Assembly: GCA_037367355.1 (NCBI GenBank)
Contig: CM074706.1
Coordinates: forward strand, 1,904,863-1,968,862
Length of the DNA: 64,000 bases
Reading direction: 5' to 3'
Source of the DNA: Neoscytalidium dimidiatum
Lineage: Eukaryota > Ascomycota > Dothideomycetes > Botryosphaeriales > Botryosphaeriaceae
A program made the position numbers and the translations under genes. Shown piece after piece: positions 45,698-55,324 of the stretch. How positions within the stretch are numbered: the stretch's first letter is position 1; each line of letters starts with the position of its first letter. Under the pieces are notes generated by a model that saw only the letters and a list, made by a program, of their open reading frames with translations, was not told where the DNA came from and made no database searches.

Positions 45698-46129
45698 CTA
45701 ATTCGCCAATTTTGCAACAATTGCGTCTGCAAATCCCTTGTACATTTCATCCAGACGTTCTTTTAATGCTCCGATCTGGTTCTCATCAACTTCTGACTCC
45801 CCAATCCAAGTCATTTTGGTCTTGTCTGTTCCAATAGCGTCTAGGATGACCGTACCGTAGGACTCGACGTCTTTGAGGTCATCTCTAAACACTTGAAAAC
45901 GAAGTGTGTGCTTGTCTGGATTGACGTAATCAAGGCGCTCGCGTATAACAAAATCTGGCGCGTCTCTGAAGATAAGAGTCCGCACAGAACCAACCCCGAA
46001 TCCTTCGAGAGAAGCCATAAAACAGCCGGGCATCCATAGTGCTTCGGATCCGAAAGCAGCTATGATAGACCAGACTTGCCCAACCGGCAGGTCCAGGATT
46101 TGGGTGTATTCGGTGATCTTGACGACCAT
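45698..46129 (-). CDS. SRPBCC (START/Bet v1-like) protein A
   Basis: Intronless 143-aa protein of the SRPBCC helix-grip fold, which binds hydrophobic ligands in a deep pocket; some members act as polyketide cyclases or lipid carriers. It shows the typical N-terminus (VGQVWSIIAAFGSEALWMPG), the GVGSVRTLIF strand-turn, a central RERLDYVNPDKHTLRFQV and a long C-terminal helix (LKERLDEMYKGFADAIVAKL). No signal peptide, so cytosolic. It is a clear paralogue of the plus-strand gene at 46840: they share the FG.E.LW.PG and LEG.G.GSVRTL.F motifs. The two are head-to-head and share 710 bp of promoter DNA. Confidence 0.85.
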   Translation of the reverse strand: MVVKITEYTQILDLPVGQVWSIIAAFGSEALWMPGCFMASLEGFGVGSVRTLIFRDAPDFVIRERLDYVNPDKHTLRFQVFRDDLKDVESYGTVILDAIGTDKTKMTWIGESEVDENQIGALKERLDEMYKGFADAIVAKLAN

Positions 46130-46839
46130 ATTGCTTGATGGACAGGCTGTTGAGCTCAGTCAAGAGATTAGTAGTGTTGTTTAATGAAGCGGGGAACGGG
46201 GCCGGGAATGATGCGTACTTTTTCGTAAGGAAGGAGAATACGGAGACCCTTTTAGCTCGAAGGAAGAAAGCGGTGATTCTTAGTACATAATAATCTAAAT
46301 GCCCTACCATATATACTACAGCTTCTACCTAGGTCTTTTCGTTAGACTTAGGTGCCGAAGCGCCGAAAAGTCCGAACGCGAGCAACTTAGTAATTGTTTA
46401 TGACAAAAACGCTCTATGGCGCGGGAGATAGTTTTAGCAGATGACAAATTTTCATACTAATGCGGTTAGAAATTGGACCGTTCAGCCTTGGCGCACAGCT
46501 TGGTTGTTCAACTTTCTCAACTATTTTTCGTATTCGCATCTTTTGTTGTCCGAAAATATCCGCACTCCGAAGCAGCGAGAAACTCTAGTCTTAGCCCGAT
46601 CACCACCTCGTCAGTAAATGGTAGTATAAATTGATTGTTGTAACCTACTTTCTCGCTTTGTCTCTTCTCAATCCTCTCGAGATTCTCTCCAGAATTGCCT
46701 TGCTACATAAGCCATCTACCAGAAAATCAACAATCACTATCTAAACCATTTGTTTGCTAGTGAGGCCAAATGATTCCTCTTGCTTAACCTGACTGCTAAT
46801 TTAGTTATCAGCACGACAATTTTCCGGCCTAAGATCACC
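46130..46839. promoter_or_regulatory. shared promoter of SRPBCC pair
   Basis: 710 bp between divergent start codons of two paralogues. CT-rich leader sequence (TTTCTCGCTTTGTCTCTTCTC, about 46649-46669) precedes the plus-strand gene, typical of fungal transcription start regions. No known binding site identified. Confidence 0.5.
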
Positions 46840-47289
46840 ATGCCGCAAGTCATCACCAACGTTACCCGAGTCATCAACGCCCCTATTGGAGACATCTGGG
46901 GCATCGTCACCTCCTTCGGCGCCGAGGTTCTTTGGTTCCCTGGAATCGTCAGATCTACTCTCGAGGGTTACGGGCCAGGGTCCGTACGTACTCTCTATTT
47001 CGAAGAGGGCAATCCGTGGGTCAACCAGGTCCGTGAGCAGATGGACATATGTGATCCAGTCAATCATACCATTCGCTGGAAGGTTTTCAATGATAATACT
47101 GCTGAAATGGGAGATATCTATTCGAGTATAGTCCTGAACGGTATTGACGACAAGTCGACGGGCCTACGGTGGTTTGCGGAGGGTGAGCCGATTCCTGATG
47201 CGGCCCAGCATGCTAGCATGAAGGAGTACATCGAAGGAATGTATAATAGGTGTGTGGATGCGATTATTGCAATCCTAGCCCCTAATTAG
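46840..47289 (+). CDS. SRPBCC (START/Bet v1-like) protein B
   Basis: Intronless 149-aa paralogue of the divergent gene at 45698-46129. The start is ATG 46840 in ATCACCATGCCG; the frame is open further upstream but without another ATG. Motifs: IGDIWGIVTSFGAEVLWFPG, LEGYGPGSVRTLYF, HTIRWKVFND, and a C-terminal helix MKEYIEGMYNRCVDAIIAIL. The ligand-pocket strands differ from protein A, so the two may bind different ligands. A questin-oxidase-like remnant lies downstream on the opposite strand, a type of enzyme found in anthraquinone and aflatoxin-like clusters. A role in modifying or carrying an aromatic polyketide is therefore possible but unproven. Confidence 0.85.
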   Translation: MPQVITNVTRVINAPIGDIWGIVTSFGAEVLWFPGIVRSTLEGYGPGSVRTLYFEEGNPWVNQVREQMDICDPVNHTIRWKVFNDNTAEMGDIYSSIVLNGIDDKSTGLRWFAEGEPIPDAAQHASMKEYIEGMYNRCVDAIIAILAPN

Positions 47290-47611
47290 CTCGATAAATA
47301 AGTATTACACGGCAGGGGGCTGGCCGGTTTGCAGACAGAGGCAATAGTTTAGTGCCGTTTTCTTATATTATAGGCTAGCAGGCTCGGCTTGCACGGGATC
47401 TCATGCAGCGCCAATTGCAGGGCCCGATAAACCAAGCATTTAGCCAACCTATCAGGGGATGTCAGATAGTGATGAATTCAGCTATAGTACTTGTTCTATG
47501 TTGGAATATCACGTGTATTTGATTTCCTGCTAAGTGTGGTCTATGCAGGGGAGGATAAATGGCCACTCCACGGCCTCTGCCCCCTAAAAACATGCCTGAA
47601 TCAATGCCTCA
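47290..47611. other. intergenic between convergent genes
   Basis: 322 nt between the convergent 3' ends of SRPBCC gene B and the questin-oxidase-like remnant. Nothing else seen. Confidence 0.5.
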
Positions 47612-48160
47612 TCATAAGTTCGCCTCACCATTCCTCAGCAGAATTTCCGCCCACCCGTTCTCGATGCCCGCGCCTCTCATCCATACCGTCGGGTCTATCT
47701 CAGCAGAATTCATGCCCAGCATGGCCGCTACGAGCCACGATTCCTCGGTCTTGAGCGAGCAGCGTGAGCGGTCCTGCTTCTCGGCGACCTTCCAGCCCGC
47801 GGCGATCGCGCGAATCATCTTAGACACGTGGCCGCTGCCATTTGGAGGAAGGTGACAGCTGAAGCGCGCAATCAGGTGGTTCCAGCCGCCACGGTCCGCA
47901 GGGTAGCCCGCGACCTCTGCAAGCAGCAGCGGTGCCGCGCGGCGCGAGGCGTGGTTGGCCGGGTCCCAGCAGCCTCTCCACTCGAGCAGGCACATACGCG
48001 CTTCAGGCGAGAGTCTCTCGTTCGTAAGGAAGTTAGTGAAGTGCACGGCCATGGTGGTCGAGTGCACGCAGAGAAGATCGATCTTGGGGATGTGAGGAGG
48101 GCGCTGGGCGCTGGGCGGCCACTTTATAGAACACCGCTCAAAGTATGTTGAGTTTTTGAA
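47612..48160 (-). pseudogene. 5'-truncated questin-oxidase-like gene
   Basis: The minus-strand frame from 48160 to the stop at 47612 encodes about 182 residues. They match the C-terminal half of the questin oxidase-like (DUF4243; AflY/HypX, GedK) family: KIDLLCVHSTTMAVHFTNFL, ARMCLLEWRGCWDPANHASR, PLLLAEVAGYP, GSGHVSKMIRAIAAGWKV, ESWLVAAMLGM, and WMRGAGIENGWAEI. Family members are about 400-450 aa, so the N-terminal half is missing. Upstream DNA (48161 onward) does not look coding, although an acceptor-like GCCGACAG at 48161 leaves a remote chance of a distant exon. A start at 48052 would give a short protein. These enzymes perform Baeyer-Villiger-type ring opening of anthraquinones; the fragment is unlikely to be active. 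Confidence 0.7.
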
Positions 48161-50182
48161 CTGTCGGCGCTCGCGGGGAAGGAGGACTGTGGTTTTTTTT
48201 CTCTTTTTCGTGAAGGAGGGAGGAATTTGAAAAACGAGAGCATCAATATAGGGAGGAGACGGATCGATTCTTATAGCATGCTATTGTAGAACAGACTGAC
48301 AATAAAATGACGCAGTGATACAGTAGAAGATGCATCGGTAGTATTCTCATTTTTTGTGCCGCATATATTCAAGCTTCTCCAGTTGACATGATCTGATCAT
48401 GCAGAATTGGATATCTGGCATCGACCAATAGCAACGGGACTGTGACTTGCCTTTTACTTTTTGCACTACATGAATTAGAGATAACCATATAGCGTTGCCT
48501 CATTGACGCTGCACGCCAAACCTAGCCAGGTTATAGGCGGATGATCTATGCATAAGTGTTGCACGGCTTTGAGACACTATGAGAGCCAGAAGATACTGTT
48601 ACTAAGCTATTGCTTTACTTTACAAGAGGCGAATATATTGAGCAATGTAGTGATTGCTTTCATATCGTTCTCACCTATTCTTGTGAATTTTCTCCAGAGC
48701 TTCAAGCAGCACAAGTCTCGAAGAAAAGAGAAATAGAAACAAAAGATAGAGTAATGAGAGGAAAACTACCCATAGAGTAGCCTATTGGATAATCCACCTG
48801 ATCTGACCCACGAAATACCTGGCTAGATAATTATCATCGCGAGGGTTTCATGACATGTTAATCATGAGATATATATGAGAAAACGGGCATCATTGTGCCC
48901 ATTCTCATGATCTCCCTTTCTTGATCACACCTTACGGAGGGCATGCACGGTGAAGAGAGCAGACCGAGTTCCAATATAGAGTAAGATCAAAGCCACTCCA
49001 AACACCACCAGCTTTACGGTCTAGCTGCGGTACGTAGTGATTTATATGCACCGTGCAAAGTCTTTGACCGGTGAAATTTGCCCACAAGCACTGCCTTCTG
49101 CGGGCTTTACTATTGTCTTAGCTTTGCCACGCTGAATTGAAAGTCGCACAAAATACACGAGGCTGTCCAAGGAAAAAGGCATCAGACACAAGGGAAGCAC
49201 AATCAGCATTCCTGCTGCACGAACGCACGTGGATGTGGGCGAAAAGACGCCGCCCATCAACCCGAGCACCCGGTCACGATTGCGCAGACAAAAGGCGAGC
49301 CGCTGCATCTCCCGCAGATCGGCAATCGTTCAAGCAAGGCACAAACAATTGGCTGCGAGCGCGCCGCTCCGAAACGAAGGATCGGGAGGGACGCCGTTCA
49401 TTGGACCAGGTATATCCGCCCCCACAGGAATGGACACCTTTGTTGTGTAACAGCTCGACATACTCTGCGTTCGAAGTTGCTTTGTAGGCGCGAGATCATT
49501 GGTCTGCGGTCTTCCGTCGGGAGAAGCGATGTGCATAGGCGCGGGGGCTAGGGTTGGGTGTGGGAGTTCACGTTTCTGGGCATCGAGCGTCGACGTTCGA
49601 TGTTAGCTGCAGATGCACCATTTGAGAAAAGTACGGTTAGACGGCGCGTGGGGGGAGGGGAACAGAGAAGAAAGGGGGGAGACGCAGTGGTAGGCAAAGG
49701 CGGGGGCCCTCCTCGTGGCAGGCCCTGCGTAACGTGCTTGAATTACCCAGTACTTCCCTCGAGGCTGGCCAGGTGTGGATCAGAAGTATTTCGCATGCCG
49801 GAAATCGAAGATCCGTTTGAATACCGCGCCGGCAGCTCAACCCCGCATTATGCTGAATGATCGCGCAATTGGCAGTTCAATGACCATAGAAACGCACTAC
49901 GCAGTCATGTTCCTGTTAGAGCAGCCCGCAGGGCATGCATGATGCATTCGCTCATAACGTATATAATATAATACATAAAATCATCAACGCCATAACCTCC
50001 GTCTATACCCATGTGACGCAGAGGATGTGAAAATGCTCAAAAATCCAAACTCCCAAGACATGCAAAAGAGAAAAACTCCTCGCCATGCAGAAATACCGCA
50101 ATCTGGGCCCATACTAGGACATGAAAAAGAAGTTGTGCGCAGGAAGAATGCTGGTGACAGAAAGAAAAAGGGGGAGATACAT
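48161..50182. other. gene-free stretch
   Basis: About 2 kb. AT-richer parts (48240-48900) hold only short frames without family resemblance. It includes the 3' flank of the T5orf172 gene. Confidence 0.5.
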
Positions 50183-51589
50183 CTACACCTGCAGCTCCTC
50201 CGCCCACTTAACCCACCTCTTCACGACCTCATCAACCGCCATGACGCCCTCCTTGGTCGCCTCGACCTCGAACCACTCCTTGTGCTCGCGGCCACACACG
50301 TCGCACGTGCGCAAGACGCGCTGCTCAGCCAACTCGATGTGGATGAGGCGCTCGACCTTGTGCACGTGGGGCACCTTGCGCACGCCCGCGGCATCGGTGC
50401 CATCGCCTTTGGGCGCGACGACGTCATCGAGCGAGGCGCCGGGGGACGAGCGCGGGGACGGCACGTACGGGTAGAAGCGGACGAGGCTGGGGGTCTTGCC
50501 GCACTGCGACTCCCACTCCTTCATGCGGCGGTGCACGTTGTTGGCGCGGCCGATCTTCAGGAGGATGTGCGAGTTGGACGCCCCGCCCTTGGCCCGGCCG
50601 TTGGGGCTGCGCGAGCCGTCTTTGACGCTGTACTGACGCAGCATGTCGCTGGGGTTGCGGCCGCCGGCGCCCGGGCGCGAGCTGGGCGACAGCAGGGAGG
50701 ACGCGTCACGGTCCGAGGGCCCGGAGCCGCCGGTCGTTTCGGTCAGCCAGAAGATGTAGATGAAGCCGGGCTCGTCCTTGGCGGAGATGGGCTTGGAGCA
50801 CTCGGCCATGAGCTGGGAGGCCTTCTGGGGGGAGACGGTGGAGGGGATGTAGGAGAGCAGGCGCTCGGTGGGGTTGGAGCTGTTCGATGGGGTGGCCGAG
50901 GGCTGAGCAGGCTTCGCGGGCTTGGGAGACACGCTCTGCGGAGGCTTAGAGGTCTGGCTCATCTCTGGCGGCCGGCCGTTGCCCTGCTGCTCCTGCTGCC
51001 TCTTGCGGCGGACGATCTCGTACTCCTCGTCACCGCCGCCCAGGCACAAGCAGCAGAGGCTGGCCCAGAAGCCGGGCTCGCTCTTTTGCACGGGGAGCCT
51101 GTAGGTGCCAGGGCGGTTGGGCCCGTTCATGGCGCTAGTTGGCACGGACATCAGCGGGCCGTTGACCTTGTTCCATGTAGGCGGCCGCTGGATCTTGCCG
51201 TTGGCTTGCCCTGAAGGGCGAGGCTTCCTGCCGGGCTTAGGGTCGTCGTCGACGTCCAGGATGCCCAGTCTGCCGATGAGGGAGTCGACGCTGTTCCGTT
51301 GCTGTAGGGGCACAATGTGTGTCTCCTCAGCGTGGGCACCCTGACCCGCAGGAGTGTTGCCCACTAGCTTCTCGGCCTGGTCCTTGTGTTGCCAGCAGAA
51401 GTAAGCGGCGGCGCCCTCGTTCTCGTTGATGGAGGTGACGGCCAGCACGCCGCTTTTGGAGGGCTTAGCGGCGGCGATATCGCGTCGGCATGGGCGGCCG
51501 GTGGAGGTGACGCCTTTGCATGTTGTGGCAGGGTTTTTCGAGTCGTTGCGGCCCATTAGGCCACTGGCCTTCGGGAAATGCGGCGCCAT
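50183..51589 (-). CDS. T5orf172 (DUF1766) domain protein, Mug113-like
   Basis: Intronless 468-aa protein. An N-terminal zinc-ribbon-like part (CKGVTSTGRPCRRDI, then YFCWQHKDQAEKL) is typical of fungal DUF1766 proteins. A Pro/Ser/Gln-rich linker of about 150 residues, with a CCLC cluster (FWASLCCLCLGGG), leads to the T5orf172 domain: GFIYIFWLTE, HILLKIGRANNVHRRMKEWE, KVERLIHIELAEQRV, CDVCGREHKEWFEVE. This domain is related to GIY-YIG nucleases and is named after phage T5 orf172; the fission-yeast relative is meiotically upregulated gene 113. Whether fungal members cut DNA is not established. The start at 51589 gives a standard N-terminus. Likely nuclear, by inference. Confidence 0.88.
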   Translation of the reverse strand: MAPHFPKASGLMGRNDSKNPATTCKGVTSTGRPCRRDIAAAKPSKSGVLAVTSINENEGAAAYFCWQHKDQAEKLVGNTPAGQGAHAEETHIVPLQQRNSVDSLIGRLGILDVDDDPKPGRKPRPSGQANGKIQRPPTWNKVNGPLMSVPTSAMNGPNRPGTYRLPVQKSEPGFWASLCCLCLGGGDEEYEIVRRKRQQEQQGNGRPPEMSQTSKPPQSVSPKPAKPAQPSATPSNSSNPTERLLSYIPSTVSPQKASQLMAECSKPISAKDEPGFIYIFWLTETTGGSGPSDRDASSLLSPSSRPGAGGRNPSDMLRQYSVKDGSRSPNGRAKGGASNSHILLKIGRANNVHRRMKEWESQCGKTPSLVRFYPYVPSPRSSPGASLDDVVAPKGDGTDAAGVRKVPHVHKVERLIHIELAEQRVLRTCDVCGREHKEWFEVEATKEGVMAVDEVVKRWVKWAEELQV

Positions 51590-52346
51590 TAGTGACAGAG
51601 GGGGCTCGGAAGAGCGAATGCGAGTGGAAAGATAGGGTAAGCTTCTCGGAGAGCGGAGTTAGCAGGTTGGGGGTTAGCTGAACGAAGGTGGTGGTGACAA
51701 AGCTCGAGGGCGTTCGCCAGTGCCGGTGTCAGGTCATGAGCTGTAAAGCGCTTGCAGTCGAAGCATTCCGTCACAGGGCACAGCGGTGAACGAGTTGGCA
51801 CCTGGCTGGGCGGCTACCCAGGCAGGGCACAGCAGCGCAGATGCGCGCTGGAGAGCAGTGCGGTGGCTGGGGGATGGGAGGTTGGTGGGGACCGAGGGCG
51901 GCATTCGGCGGCGAATCATTAGTCGCGGCCGTGGGCAGCCCCGGAAAGCGCGGCAGCCTCGCGGAAACGCGGCCAGGACATCGGCTGCAATTTCGCATGA
52001 ACGCTGCGACGCGGGCGGCCCGAAGCCCGTTGTGTCTGCCCTTGGTGTGGCTTGGGTGTGGCTGAGCGCCAAGTTTAGCCCATGCAGGGCGGCATGCTGT
52101 CGTGTTGTCCTCTTTCAACACCACGAGCACTGAAAGCACACCACGACACGCGCACGTCCCCCGCCACCCTTTGGCCCTACCAATCGCTGGAGCTGCCTCG
52201 GCCGACTCCCGTCCGTCACAAGACCAGACGAGACGAGTCTTTTCGCATCAATTCGCTCGCCCGCCGTCGCCGAACCCGAACCCGCGTCTGCCCACCGCGC
52301 AACGCAACGCACCGCACCGCACCGCACCGCACCGCATCGCATCGCC
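51590..52346. promoter_or_regulatory. divergent promoter region of T5orf172 gene and sec72
   Basis: 757 bp between divergent start codons. Just before the sec72 ATG lies a pentanucleotide repeat of CGCAA, CGCAC and CGCAT units (about 52300-52345). Being so close to the ATG it is probably in the 5' UTR. Confidence 0.6.
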
Positions 52347-52955
52347 ATGGCGGAAGAAACGTTCGTGCAGCTGCCCCTGCAGATGGACCCGCAGACCAAG
52401 GCCATCTCCGCACCCAACGCCTCGCCCGCCCTGCAGCGCGAGCTGGACGAGCTCAACCAGCTGCACCGCCAATTCCTCACCCTCGACACGCCTGGCCAGA
52501 CGCCGCCGCCGCCGGTTCCCGTCAACCCCAAGCGCAGCGCGAACATCACGAAGCTGCGCGAGTCGGGCAACGCGTCGTTCAAGAAGGGGCAGTACGCGGA
52601 GGCGACCAAGTTCTACACGCTCGCCATCGAGATGGCGCTGCAGCGGCCGCAGTGGGAGCCGTCGGGCCTCGTCCGCGAGGAGCTCTCGGCGCTCTACGCC
52701 AACCGCGCCCAGGCGTACATGTCGCTGCAGGACTGGCCCGCGGGCGCCGTCGACGCCGAGACCAGCGTCGATCTGAAGAGGGTGCAGAACGCGAAGGCGT
52801 GGTGGAGGAGAGGCCGCTGCCTGCTGGAGATGGGACGGGCGAAGGAGGCGCGCGAGTGGGTGGCGCAGGCCCGCGAATTCGAGCCGAACGAGGCCGACTT
52901 GCAGGCTCTGGCCAAGGACATCGATGCGGCGATTGAGAAGGGCAAGAGCGACTGA
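52347..52955 (+). CDS. sec72: ER translocon subunit Sec72 (TPR protein)
   Basis: Intronless 202-aa orthologue of Sec72, the cytosolic TPR subunit of the Sec62/Sec63 complex for post-translational import into the ER. It probably binds Hsp70 tails, as TPR domains of this type do. The N-terminus FVQLPLQMDPQTKAISA is typical of fungal Sec72. Next come PPPPVPVNPKRSANITKLRE and three TPR-like helix pairs: GNASFKKGQYAEATKFYTLA, LYANRAQAYMSLQDWPAGAV, and AWWRRGRCLLEMGRAKEARE. The length matches the family. The start ATG at 52347 has a good Kozak context (GCCATGG). Confidence 0.9.
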   Translation: MAEETFVQLPLQMDPQTKAISAPNASPALQRELDELNQLHRQFLTLDTPGQTPPPPVPVNPKRSANITKLRESGNASFKKGQYAEATKFYTLAIEMALQRPQWEPSGLVREELSALYANRAQAYMSLQDWPAGAVDAETSVDLKRVQNAKAWWRRGRCLLEMGRAKEAREWVAQAREFEPNEADLQALAKDIDAAIEKGKSD

Positions 52956-54055
52956 ACGGAGGAGTGGAGAGCCATGGGAGAGCCGCGGGAGATCAGCGGG
53001 CGCAGTGCAGAGAGAGTTCACACGCAGGAGGGCGCATCCTTCGGGCGGGGAGATCAGTGGGCTGAGTGGAGGCAGGACTGAGTGCTTCTGAAACATGGGA
53101 CAAGGCTGGGGAAGGCTGGGCCACGCGGAGACTAGCTGGCGATAGCCGGAGATCATAAGGCGCACTGGCGTAGCGGACGCGCATGGGACTTGGACGGGGA
53201 TCGGAATGTTTACCATGGTCCAAGGCTGGTATTGTTGTAAACAGTAGATAGATACATAATGGCACAGGCGGGTCGCTCCGAACGAAAGCGCGGGGTTTGT
53301 AATGGCACGGTGGTCCACGCAACGGATTGGGGCTGAGCTGGGGGAGTAAGCGGAAAGCAGCGGCAAGGCGAGCGAGCGAGCGAGCTGCTGCAGGTCCCGA
53401 TTTCCCGCATGTTCGGCTGCGCTGCCGCCCAGCAACGGCGAACCTTCGACGATGACGTCGTCGCAGAGCAGCGACAAGCGCTGCCAAAAATTCTCTGGCA
53501 GCGAGCTCGACTGGACAACGGCGATGCAGGGGCTCATGACCTCGCGCGGCACGGCGATGCCGAAAGCGTCGGGCCGGCAGAAGGAGAGGGAAAGGTGCGA
53601 GGGTGGCGGTCAAGGATCGGCCGCTGCCTGCGCCACCGGGCCCCGAAAAAAATAGCAGGGCAGACAAGAGGCAGGGCAGCAGCTGGGCAGCTCACGGAGC
53701 AACACGAGCCCCCGGCGGCAACGCGCGGGCCCTTGGCCTCAGGTAAACACCCTTCAACGCTGCTGCGGCCACCCATCCGTGCCATCGAGGCTGAGACGCC
53801 GCGACTACCAGCAATCAAATCCGAGGCCTCCCACCAGCTACATCTTCTTCCCTTCCACGTTCGCTGCTGCAGCTCTCACTCGTCGTCCGCACTGCACCCC
53901 TCCCACCGCGCCTCTGTCTGCACCACCACCACCAACAACAACCAGCCGCCCGCCTTTTCAGCTCAGGGAGACCGCGGCCTCTACCACCTCGTATCGACGC
54001 CGTAACAGGCACTCTCCCTATCCACTCCCACCCCGAATCGACGCACATCGCCAGC
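52956..54055. other. intergenic
   Basis: About 1.1 kb: the sec72 terminator region and the promoter and 5' UTR of the MARVEL gene, CT-rich near 53850-54050. The large overlapping minus-strand frames show no domain. Confidence 0.5.
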
Positions 54056-55324
54056 ATGCGTGTCCAACAAAGCAAAATCCAGAAGGCAAAGACTGCCTGC
54101 CATGCCATCCAGGGCCTGCTCATCTTCGTCGCCGGCTGCATCACTATCGCAATCTTCACCAAGGAAGGCAGCACCGATGGCAGAACAAAATACTTCTTCG
54201 CTCTGGTACGGGCCTCTTGCTTGACCTCCACAGCCATTTCGACCCTGTCTAACTCTGCCCTGCAGTGCTTCCTCACCATGCCCGCTCTGATATATCTTGT
54301 CGGTGTGCCCATGTGGAGCAGAACAGTGCGCTTCGCCAGCGCCTACGCCTTTGCCGGCGTCGACCTCATCTACTCCGTAAGCGCCCCCCCCCCCCCCCCC
54401 TATCATGTCCGCATAACTTTGACGGAATTGCATCTGACGCGGGAAATTGTAGATTCTCTGGTTTGCTGCCTTCATCGCTGTCGCAACATGGAACTCGGAC
54501 GGTATCAGCGCCGGCGCCAAGGAAGCGAAGACTGACAAAGGCAACTGTACCACCTTCGCCTACGGCAGCGAGCTCAAGTGCAACCTGAGCAAGGCCACCG
54601 TTGGATTTGGCGTCATCATCTGGTGAGTACCACAACATGCACATCCCCGCAACCTCAGCCCCCATACTCCCAAAAAAAAAAAAAAAAAAACAAGCAAAAG
54701 AAAACCGTTTTCCGCCGAGAACGCCAAGTTAACAGCTGCTCCCTTCCCCCCTTTAGCGTCCTCTTCATCGCAACCTGCGTCATCTCCTTCTACTACGTGA
54801 CCGTCTTCCGCCGCACCGGCGTGCTCGTCGGCGCCGAGGGCAACACGATCCCGGGCAGCGAGTCGGCCACGTACTTCGGCGGCTCGACCGCCTACACGGC
54901 CGCGGCCAAGCACGACGACGACAACGGCGTGTGGAGCAGCAACACGCAGGACATCGAGGTCGCCTCCTCGCACTACGACCACCACGACGCCAACGACTTC
55001 GGCGGCCCGCACGCCGACGCCCCGCCCGTCCCGCCGCTGCCCGCCCATGGCGGCGGCGCCGCCTCCGCCGCCGCCATCTACACCCCGCTCGTCGACGGCC
55101 GCGACACCGAGGACGGCAGGCACCCGGGCCACCCGCTCAGCTGGGGCGAGGACCGCTTCGGCGCCGACCACCCGGCCTACAGGCCCTCGCCGCCGCCGCC
55201 GCCGCCGCCGGGCGGCGCCTCGCCCGTCGGCGAGAGCAACGCCTTTCACATCGCCCCGTCCGCGCTGAGCCCGCCCAGCTCGTACGATGATTACAGGACG
55301 AAGAATTACAGCTTCGGGTCGTAG
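54056..55324 (+). CDS. MARVEL-domain four-helix membrane protein
   Basis: Four exons, 54056-54205, 54266-54376, 54453-54622 and 54757-55324, give 332 aa. Four transmembrane helices match the fungal MARVEL family, which organises membrane domains and eisosomes: AIQGLLIFVAGCITIAIF, CFLTMPALIYLVGVPMW, SAYAFAGVDLIYSILWFAAF and VGFGVIICVLFIATCVISFY. A conserved NCTTFAYGSELKCNL loop lies between helices 3 and 4. The cytosolic tail is about 180 residues, rich in Gly, Ala, Pro, His and Asp, and ends TKNYSFGS. Intron 2 starts with GTAAGCG and contains a C17 run (54384-54400). Intron 3 contains an A19 run (54672-54690). Both are unusual length-variable tracts inside short introns. Confidence 0.88.

Noticed and set aside
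52248..53552. 434-codon minus-strand frame opposite sec72
   Set aside because: Antisense shadow of a GC-rich gene; Leu/Arg-rich without motif. The plus-strand Sec72 reading has clear TPR and N-terminal matches.
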